From positions 27,391,798-27,455,797 of the forward strand of contig OZ005689.1 of NCBI GenBank assembly GCA_963930775.1: 64,000 nt of DNA. The letters are read 5' to 3'. This document shows positions 56,704-64,000 of this stretch, in pieces. The notes beneath the pieces were generated by a model that did not search any database, was not told the DNA's origin, and worked only from the letters and a program-made list of their open reading frames with translations. Position numbers and translations under genes: made by a program. Each line of letters begins with the position of its first letter. The first letter of the stretch is position 1. Origin of the DNA: Cliona cf. orientalis (Eukaryota; Porifera; Demospongiae; Clionaida; Clionaidae).

Positions 56704-57213
56704 TAATTACCCGCGCGCATGCGCAAGGGGTAAAGTAATCGGTTGTGTCGTCGTTGTTGTCGTTAGCAGAAGAATCGCCTTATCTCGAGATCTAGGCACC
56801 TGAGCGACTAGTAAGCACAATGAATCAGTCGCATTTGGCGAAAAACGGGCTTCAGTATGTTTCGAATCGAGGGATATGGTCCACGAGCGTCACAAATGGT
56901 GCTTTTTTGTTAGCCTTTGTAACCACGCCTATCGACAGTGCCCACTCAATGCATTACGCACGCACTGCAGCAGGCCTTGTGCTTTCTGCTCATGCACATA
57001 ACATTGAATATTATGGACTGGTAAAGGTCGTCAATAATGCTAGTGGCACACGTTTGGCTGGTAGCTATTCGCAGACTGGAATACAAAGCCCCACCGTAAG
57101 ATACCATTATCTACCTAGTCTAGATCTGGTGCAGAGAGAGTTAGTGGTGTTTTGGCTGATCACCAAGAGCCCTATATTATACAACCAAGGACTTATGGGA
57201 TCTATAAGCTCTT
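56703..57213 (+). repeat. Repeat family 4 (attaccccgcgcgcatgcgc end), copy with open frame
   Basis: It starts aattacccgcgcgcatgcgc and carries gtaaagtaatcggttgtgtc. A 131-codon frame at 56820-57215 (AKNGLQYVSNRGIWSTSVTN near the start) has a diverged counterpart in the inverted copy at 59176-58967 (SAKKWLQCALNRGIRSTSVT) and a weaker one at 59573. The shared peptide may be a remnant of a family protein or just shared DNA; no domain recognised. Confidence 0.6.
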
Positions 57214-57223
57214 GATACAACCA

Positions 57224-57627
57224 TAGTCTATCAAGCTAGACCCTTTTTCACCCGACGACCTTTACCTACTCTCCACACGCGAAAAAGGGTCTAGCAAAGG
57301 TCAGTGTTGGAATGCAATTCATTGGGTGAAGTCATACGAGTGCGCGCTTGGCTCAAAAGCAAGAAAACAGCAGCAGATGCCCCTGTTTGATGTTATTATG
57401 TTTGAAGGTAAGCTCTAAAAACACTATAAGCATAGTAGGCCTTATTTAGTGCCTGTTTTTGCCAACTGCTATTCTACACCCACGCATAAATTGCTTGCAT
57501 GAATTGCAAAAGCTGAATCTGATTGGCCAGACCAAATTTGATTAAACCTGACCTTTGCTAGACCCTTTTCGCATGTGGAGAGTAGGTAAAGGTCGTCGGG
57601 AGAAAAAGGGTCTAGCTTGATAGACTA
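57224..57627. mobile_element. Mutator-type MITE with 10-bp target duplication
   Basis: Ends tagtctatcaagctagaccc and the inverse gggtctagcttgatagacta continue inward as about 77-bp inverted arms, flanked by gatacaacca at 57214-57223 and 57628-57637. Long inverted arms plus a 9-11 bp duplication fit Mutator-like non-autonomous elements. The arms carry gacgacctttacc and its inverse. Confidence 0.9.
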
Positions 57628-57639
57628 GATACAACCATA

Positions 57640-58639
57640 GATAAAAGAGGGGGGGGGAAGAGGGATTGGAAACAGTACTTTAGGCGTGTTTCTATTTATT
57701 CATGCACTGGTGTACCTCTAGTAAACTTGTTATGCAAAATTATCACTTGGCTGATATTTCTGGATATACCTACGTGGTTCGAGAATGCAACTGCATGGTC
57801 CAGAGCACCCAAAATGGTTCTGAGTAAGCATGCATACCATATATCTCCTACAGAAATATAACAATAGTTAACTTTGGTGTACCTCTAATTAGTATCCAAT
57901 TTTAAGTTTAGCATTAATTAAATAGTTCATAGTGATCATAATAGTCATTTTCCATACATAGCTTTCAATCTTTTGTGTATGCCTCAACCATCAGGAAAAG
58001 CCGGACATGCTCTCAGCGTAATTCTATCTTACATGGTTTGCTCATTCAACCGATTATAATTAAGTAGACTCCCCACCCCTCAGAATCATCAGGTGATATA
58101 CATGTAATAATCTGCCTATGAACATTGGCGGAAATTAAACTTGGAGATAGGACCCAACCTCGTTATTGCAAAAATAATACCCCCCCCCCCCAAACAAACT
58201 CTTATAACACTCTATATAAACTCTTTGTCACCTTACCTTGATAATACTATCTATCACCGACCTTTCTGGTGTATCACCAGACACAGTATTCATACATGTA
58301 CCCTGCGTAATACACACATCCTGTGTAAAAACAATAATAATTAAAGTTAATCGCTCAGGTCCGACGCTAATATTTTCTTCAAGTACTGTACCACTTCTGG
58401 TGCATCAGCACTCTCAACTGACTCCATATCACTGCAGAAGATGAATAGATACAGTATCACCATGCAAGCACTCCATTATGGTCACAATCACACTATGGTA
58501 CGTATACTCACGTTAATATGTTGAATAACAAAACTTGGATGAACTGTTGAAATTTCCAACACAAATCTCTGTAGAAATCAGCACAACACGTAACAGACCA
58601 TACACCTGTACATGTACCTTGAGTTTCAGAAAATTGTAG
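57640..58639. other. Intergenic, nothing coding recognised
   Basis: Includes the direct-repeat partner at 57945-58022 and a C-run at 58180-58190. Short frames only. Confidence 0.4.
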
Positions 58640-59270
58640 CAACTAGAGCTCTATAGAGCACATACCCCGCGCGCACATTGTGCAATCTATAGATTTACTT
58701 TCGTTGCATGGCTATAATTTGTGAATTTCAGAGAAATAATAGGAATGCTGCTTAGTTGTAGCTACTGGGGGTTCTGGTGACACTTGAGAAAGTGCTCTCT
58801 GCACCCAGTCCTAGCCCAGACTAGGAACATATGAATTTCTATCTATATTTGTTATAGCAATAGTAGAATGGCTTACATCTTACAATCATTTACATTATGA
58901 TTGGTTCCATAGGGCAGTCACTCGGACATCACCAGCATTATTTAGAATATCAACAACCTTTACCAGTCACACGCTTGGCCACTTAGTTGTGTGCATGAGC
59001 AGCACAATTGGTATGCATATGCATTGATGGGCACTGTCGATAGGCGTGGCTACGGTGGCAAACAAAAAGGCACTATTTGTGACGCTCGTGGACCGTATCC
59101 CTCGATTTAATGCACACTGAAGCCATTTTTTCGCCGAATTCGATTCATTCTTCATGATTACGAGTCGCATAGACACCTATATCTCGAGATATGGCGATTT
59201 TTGTGCTAACAACGACGACAATACAACCAATTACTTTACCCCTTGCGCATGCGTGCGGGGTAATAATATT
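58640..59270 (-). repeat. Repeat family 4, inverted near-complete copy
   Basis: It runs from aactagagctctatagagca/cataccccgcgcgcac (58638-58673) to ccccttgcgcatgcgtgcggggtaat (59239-59265). This is the best view of both ends of this family together. Confidence 0.7.
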
Positions 59271-59424
59271 ATGGATACACCCACATTTGATAGTAACCCA
59301 GTATTGCTCTGCAGACCTCTAAATGACCACCCCCAAACAAGATGGATACCCTCCATAATTATGACACTAATATAGCCCCATACACATGCTGAGCTAGTGA
59401 ACAACACCAGGAACACATTACCAT

Positions 59425-59770
59425 CTCACATGCACAAGGGATAAAGTAATTGGTTTTGTCTGTCTGTCTGCCTGTCACCACAAAATCGCCAGATCTGGAC
59501 ATCTAGGCATCTGAGCGACTAATAAATCCATACAAGTCGTCCAAAATTTATCTTCATTATGCTTCAAATGGTTTGGCAAGGCGGCCCACGAGCATCGTAA
59601 ACACTGCGTCTTTGTTGGCGACACCTATCGACTCGATCCATCCACTGCAGGCCATGTGTATACGTCACATATGTACATGTACGCCCACTACCGCTGCAGC
59701 TCTCATTTTAGATGTGGATGCAGATACAATGTGCGAAGGGGTAGGTGCTCTATAAAGCTCAAGTTGTTTC
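59425..59770 (+). repeat. Repeat family 4, diverged shorter copy
   Basis: It starts acatgcacaagggataaagt and ends gcgaaggggtaggtgctcta...aagctcaagttg. The interior shares gatctaggcacctgagcgac-like and cacgagcatc segments with 56703-57213. Confidence 0.65.
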
Positions 59771-59949
59771 GTAGTGCACTGGGAATGGGCAAGATTATGC
59801 GTGACCCCGCCTCTCAAGTAGCACATGGGCGGAAAACACTGCAAATGTGTGGTAGCAAGATTATTCTTGCCCTTGACTTGAAAGGCTTCATGCTGGTATT
59901 AGGCAATATTATCAGGCCATGTCAGCAGATCTGATTATAGACAAATTTC

Positions 59950-60305
59950 ACTGATGCAATGGGCAAAGCAGGGGCACCCGCCACAATATGCAGGAGTGTC
60001 ATCATGGAATGAATGATGTTGCACAGCTCTGAGACTAAGATTATAGGCCTTGAAGTTGCTGGTCCAAAGGAAGCTCATTGCTATTCATAATCCAGTCAGC
60101 CGTTCACTTCTGGGCTACAAGTGTGTATAGGCTCTGCGGGTAAGTGGTGCTGTACGTATAATTCCCCATAGCCTTGCCAACTACATGTAACTAGCAAGTA
60201 GCGGAAACGTTTGCTGTGTAAAACAATAGAGCACTCGAGTTTGTAGCTCAAGGTATAGACCAATGCTAGCTAGCTTGTCTGCATGATGAAGAGATCTAGC
60301 TCCTC
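59950..60305. repeat. Diverged duplication, partner of 43540-44010
   Basis: Ordered matches to the 43.5-kb block (ccttgaagttgctggtccaaagga, cttgccaactacatgtaact, tgtctgcatgatgaagag). Non-coding. Confidence 0.7.
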
Positions 60306-60504
60306 CAGGGGCGTATGGCAGCGACTCCTTTGTTGAGCACATAATTTACTCAGTTGGGCAAAGCGTAAACAATGTTCATCACATTGTCAAGCGCAAACAG
60401 TAGGTATTGTCAGGTACATTTTCATCAGTTCTTGTTCATACACGGGCACAATGTATGGCTAGTTATAGCCTAGTTTTAGTTCTACAGAGGCTTTTTTCAA
60501 CACT
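60306..60504. other. Intergenic, nothing recognised
   Basis: No gene or repeat boundary seen. Confidence 0.3.
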
Positions 60505-60620
60505 GTGTCTACTGTACTGGCACCGGTACCCAAGATTTAGTGCTTGGAGTACCGGCAGCTCTAATATTAGCTATAGCTAATAGCCACTAATACTGAGTGC
60601 TAGACGGCTAGTGAGTAGTT

Positions 60621-60637
60621 GGGGGGGGGGGGGGGGG
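60621..60637 (+). repeat. Poly-G run (17 G)
   Basis: Guanine tract within the inverted-repeat element. Confidence 0.9.
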
Positions 60638-60744
60638 TTGGGTTTCGCTAATCGGTTAGTGATGAGTGGGTTTGTTGACAAAGGGTTAGTATTATAGTGA
60701 CAAGGTGTATAAATGTGGCAAAAAACTGCATCCAGCAGCAGCGA

Positions 60745-60832
60745 GCTGGGTTGGCAGAGTGGACTAGGGCTAGGGCTGGTGGAGCGGTGGTCGTGGGTTC
60801 AAATCCTGCTTGATCTTTAGATTTTTTTTTTA
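60745..60832 (+). other. tRNA-derived (SINE-like) module
   Basis: tggcagagtgg (60752-60762) fits the pol III A box and ggttcaaatcc (60796-60806) the B box, with spacing typical of a tRNA gene, followed by a T-run at 60822-60832. The flanking bases do not form a 7-bp acceptor stem, so this is a tRNA-like promoter rather than a functional tRNA. Confidence 0.65.
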
Positions 60833-60934
60833 TTCCACTTTTGAAAAATTTTCTAAGTTTTTTGGCGGGCTAGTTTGCCGGTACTCGAAGCGCTAAATTT
60901 TCAGTACTGGTGCCGGTACGGTAGACACAGCCTT

Positions 60935-61875
60935 TTTACCCCGCGTGCGTGCATGCGCAGCAGGGGGTTAAGCATTTGGTTTGTCTGTTGTCTGTTGTCT
61001 GTCGTCTGTCAACACAAAAATCGGCAGATCTCAACATTTAGGCGAAAGTAGGATCAATAAATGGGATAAAATGATGTAAGACAGCGAAAAAACACCTTCT
61101 GTCTCATTCTTAACACTAGGCAATACACAGGGAAGCTACAAATCGTGCGAGTATGTCGGACACGCCTACTTCAGACACGCCCACCTAGTATCTCCTAAAG
61201 TCTATTGCGCATGCTCGAGCTGCTCTCTATTTCCAGGGAGTCTACTACGCATGCTCGAGCGGCTCTACAGCATACTTCCAGCTCAGAATTTGTGATCGTG
61301 GACCTCAGAAGGGAACGATAAAGTTCATGAGTAGCAAGAGATCCAGAGGAGCTACAAATAGTGCGAGTATGTCGGACACGCCCACCTACTAGGGTAGTAG
61401 TACCACATGAAGTCTATTGCGTATGCTCGAGCTGCTCTAGGGAGTCTACTGTGCATGCTCGATCTGCTCTATAGCAAATTTCTAGCACAAAATTAGGCCC
61501 CTCCAAATCAATTAGTAGTTTCTCATCCCCCCTTAAGTTCCGCCCGCATGCATTTTGTGATTAGGAGCATAATGCAAAAGTATACCGCATCCTTTTTTGC
61601 AAGCGATTTTGACGACCATTTCCATCAAAAATTACACATATTGACGACCATTACCACCGCCCGCCCGCATCAATTTTGAGCTCAGAGGGGATGAGAAACT
61701 ACTAATTGATTTGGAGGGGCCTTAATGTCATTTGTGATCATGGATCTCAGAAGGGAACGAAAAAGTTCATGAGTAGCAAGAGATTAAATTTCAAAGAATA
61801 GAGGTCTCTAACAAGAGGCATGGCCATGGGTAGCATGGCATGCGGGGTATGTGCTCTATGAGCTCTAGTTTCAAT
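60935..61875 (+). repeat. Repeat family 4, large composite copy
   Basis: It begins ttaccccgcgtgcgtgcatg and ends gcggggtatgtgctctatgagctctagttt. Inside is a partly tandem block: gctacaaatcgtgcgagtat (61135) recurs at 61346, with gtctattgcgcatgctcgag repeats between. It also holds a Harbinger-type MITE. Confidence 0.65.
61496..61721. mobile_element. Harbinger-type MITE with TTA target duplication
   Basis: 226 bp with inverted ends ggcccctccaaatcaattag and ctaattgatttggaggggcc extending to about 34 bp, flanked by TTA. The tandem sister block near 61281 lacks the insertion. TTA/TWA targets are typical of PIF/Harbinger. Confidence 0.88.
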
Positions 61876-62336
61876 TGTTGCTGTTTGAGTTAGCACTGTA
61901 CATCAATCTGTGATGGCAATTTTGATCTCGCTACAATGCATGGTGCAAGTACAAGCCACATTGAGACTACTATCCCCGTAATCAGTAGTCTTGTGCCCAG
62001 CCTCTATGTTGCATGCAGAAAATAAAAGTATGGTGAAATGCGCATGGTTCCCGCAATATCTCATTGCGTCCTTTCAGAATAGTGTCCGTAAAGTTCAGAC
62101 GAGGGCGATAAGCTCAAATGTAGCTGGCGAGGACGTGGATGATCCATGCCTATCTACTGGGACAGAAAAATCTCATTTATACAGCTGCCATTTGATCGTC
62201 TGGTTGATAATCAGGCACTGAGACACTCGGACTCCATAATTTGCCAAGATTGTGCTTTCAAGGCATCGGCTGGGTGTAAGGCTGCGTGAATTGTGCATAT
62301 AAGCAAAACATCGTGATAACGCTATCACTGATAATA
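61876..62336. other. Intergenic, nothing coding recognised
   Basis: A 76-codon plus frame at 61991 has no family I recognise. Confidence 0.3.
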
Positions 62337-62633
62337 CAGTGGAACCCTGCATGACGGACACCCCTCAACGGCGGACACCTGCGATATAACGGAAAATTCT
62401 GAATGTCCGGATTGTATTTCCATAGACTTCAATACATTCAACCCCCCTCAACAGCGGACACCACGCTATTCCGTATAACGGACACTTATTTTGGTCCCGC
62501 AGTGATGCTTTATCATAGCTGGCCTCGATTGTAGGAGGGGCATGGTCAACCACTACCCCTGAGCTAAGGACACTTTGCTATAGCAGACTAAAATTTTGGT
62601 CCCAATGGTGTCCGCTTTAGAGGGTTTCCACTG
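62337..62633. mobile_element. Tigger/pogo-type MITE with TA target
   Basis: 297 bp, ends cagtggaaccctgcatgacg and the inverse agagggtttccactg, flanked by TA. The interior repeats ggacacc and cgtataacggacac. The CAGTGGAACC..ATAACGGACA look is characteristic of pogo/Tigger non-autonomous elements. Confidence 0.9.
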
Positions 62634-63243
62634 TATTTGTTTGCGTGTCATAATAATATTACGTCGTGTACATCTGGAACCAAAGTTGAAAAAACATTTC
62701 ACCACACTCTTTTTCTGATCTGCGTATGGGTACGAGAATATGCAATCAGGTACTTTGGGAAAACTTCCGTTCCGTTTGTATACATATCAGGAGGAGGAGG
62801 AAGGATCAGATTCTGGTGTTGTGCCCATACTGGAGTTGTACAAGTGCTTAGCTGCTATGCCTGTGTGCAAACCTCACTTGTGAGATGTAGCAAGCCCTGT
62901 AAAAATTGGTGATGACGTGGAGCAATCTGATTGAGCTCCACTCCTGGCTGCAGCAGGTACTAGTCTCGTATACATAGGCATAACACCAGAGCCTTCCTCC
63001 TCCCCAGTCATAACAATACAAACCTAGCGTTCCAAGCCCAGTAAATCAGGCGACATGCATCATACAGTTCCATAGCCAGGAAAGGCGAGAAAACTATCAG
63101 TACGCCATATTATTATATTATGCTCACACAAATAGGGATCATCTCACAACTATGAGAATCGAATCGTGTCACACACGACAGACACAGACACACACACAAA
63201 ACTTACCTATAATCTCGGTAGTGCGCAGACGAAGTTCACGTAG
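62634..63243. other. Intergenic, no gene assigned
   Basis: A plus frame near 62740-62912 (GTRICNQ.. alternative frames) shows no recognisable domain. (CA)-rich near 63180-63200. Confidence 0.3.
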
Positions 63244-63252
63244 TCTCGTCCC

Positions 63253-63564
63253 TAGCCTCGTACCCAGGCCCGGAAGGAGGAGAAAAGAGGGCCTGGTACC
63301 TATTGCACGCGCATGCCCCAACTACCCCAAGAAAACCTGGGGTGCCGCGAGCTACTTTACGCTTTTTCGCCCTTCTCCAGCGACCTAGGGTACGAGACTA
63401 CACCGATATGACATCGCTTCATACCCTAGGCGCGAGAGCAGAGCAAAAAAGCGTCAGTCGTTCGCGGCACCCCAGGTTTTCTTGGGGTAGTTGGCGCATG
63501 CGCGTGCAATAGGTACCAGGCCCTTTCTCCTCCCCCTCGATCAAAGGGCCTGGGTACGAGGCTA
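63253..63564. mobile_element. MITE with 9-bp target duplication (TAGCCTCGTACCCAGG ends)
   Basis: 312 bp with inverted ends tagcctcgtacccaggccc and gggcctgggtacgaggcta, flanked by exact tctcgtccc at 63244-63252 and 63565-63573. The interior is itself near-palindromic (accccaagaaaacctggggtgccgcg and its inverse). The 9-bp duplication suggests Mutator-type mobilisation. Confidence 0.9.
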
Positions 63565-63599
63565 TCTCGTCCCCAGACGAAAGTTCACGTGGCACGATG

Positions 63600-63695
63600 G
63601 CCGATATGCGCACGCGCAGTTTGACAGGGGAGGGGCTGGTGCAGATATGCGCGTGCGCAGTTGGACAGGGGAGGGGCTGATGCATGTGCATTTGG
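63600..63695. repeat. Minisatellite, about three 40-50 bp units
   Basis: gatatgcgcacgcgcagtttgacaggggaggggctggtgca repeats as gatatgcgcgtgcgcagttg... and a degenerate third unit tgcatgtgcatttggaaggggtggggctga. Confidence 0.75.
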
Positions 63696-64000
63696 AAGGG
63701 GTGGGGCTGAAAGCACGACCTTTGACCTTAAAATTGACGACCGACAGCGGATACCAAACGGAGTCATTCATGTCTCCTACAACGCTAAAAATGCTCAGCA
63801 AAGGGTAAGCGGCTAAAATAGACTTATATCAGCGCTTTTGGGGCAATTTGGGGATATATCCACCCACGCAATTAAATGGTACCTTAATTCCAGTGTAACT
63901 CCTATCTGTGGACGTGGAGCTAGACCACCCTCAGAGTACTATGTTTACCAGTTCAATATCAAGGGAGAGTAAGAAGGAACAGCCAGTTCTCAGGCTGGAT

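Larger units (their letters stand above)
60505..60929. mobile_element. Inverted-repeat element enclosing a tRNA-like pol III module
   Basis: tgtgtctactgtactggcac...gagtaccggca (60506-60558) is mirrored by tgccggtactcgaagcgcta...gtagacaca (60877-60929), giving arms of about 53 bp. Inside are a poly-G run (60621-60637), a tRNA-like A/B box pair and a T10 run. Flanks ggctttttt and gccttttt are similar but not a clean duplication. Confidence 0.8.

Noticed and set aside
60745..60832. Functional tRNA gene
   Set aside because: A and B boxes fit, but no acceptor stem pairs across the ends and the T-arm stem is imperfect, so it is a tRNA-derived module only.

Overview
The window is repeat-rich eukaryotic DNA, most likely from a marine invertebrate and plausibly a sponge. 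The evidence is spliceosomal introns (several phase-consistent GT..AG exon chains), many microsatellites and long poly-G runs. The mobile elements and multicopy gene families also fit: a Ngaro-type DIRS-order retroelement, a ZMYM1/DUF4371-like hAT, a Mutator-like transposase, XPG/FEN1-like and DUF6589-like genes, STPR repeats and a BEN-domain gene. Taxonomy is inference only. No rRNA, CRISPR or prokaryotic operon is seen.

Layout. 0.1-6.0 kb: a near-complete but mutated tyrosine-recombinase retroelement on the minus strand, with A1-ORFs-B1-A2-B2 split direct repeats and, between the reverse transcriptase and recombinase genes, an unusual array of 13-nt GACCACCRAGGTC palindromes. 6.25-8.96 kb: a hAT transposon with matching termini, an exact 8-bp target duplication and a long open transposase frame. 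9-17 kb: MITEs (small non-autonomous transposons), fragments and two exon-like frames. 17.2-18.8 kb: a 1.6-kb palindrome centred on a GTAC repeat, carrying STPR-like coding sequence in both arms. 19.2-22.8 kb: a two-gene (or fused) minus-strand locus, DUF6589-like plus XPG/FEN1-like with a Cys-rich tail; this is the best candidate for an undescribed system. 25.7-27.1 kb: a BEN-domain gene with serially duplicated phase-0 exons, broken by a stop and a frameshift and carrying a MITE in an intron. 28.5-32.2 kb: a broken 2-oxoglutarate/Fe(II) dioxygenase followed by four near-identical ~0.8-kb tandem copies of its downstream exons. 36-38 kb: an unrecognised frameshifted gene and a DEDDh exonuclease remnant. 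39-52.8 kb: two copies of a ~4-kb segmental duplication whose comparison exposes later insertions as filled and empty sites. 53.3-54.3 kb: a truncated Mutator-like transposase. 54.6-64 kb: almost entirely MITEs, including ones with TA, TTA, 9-bp and 10-bp target duplications.

Overall this is accessory DNA shaped by mobile elements. Intact-looking frames are the hAT transposase and the DUF6589-like/XPG-like pair. Most others carry visible lesions. Several unrelated MITE families share a TA target and a terminus beginning CCGTA or close to it, which suggests common mobilisation by Tc1/mariner-type machinery encoded elsewhere. All calls come from reading the sequence; no database search was run.
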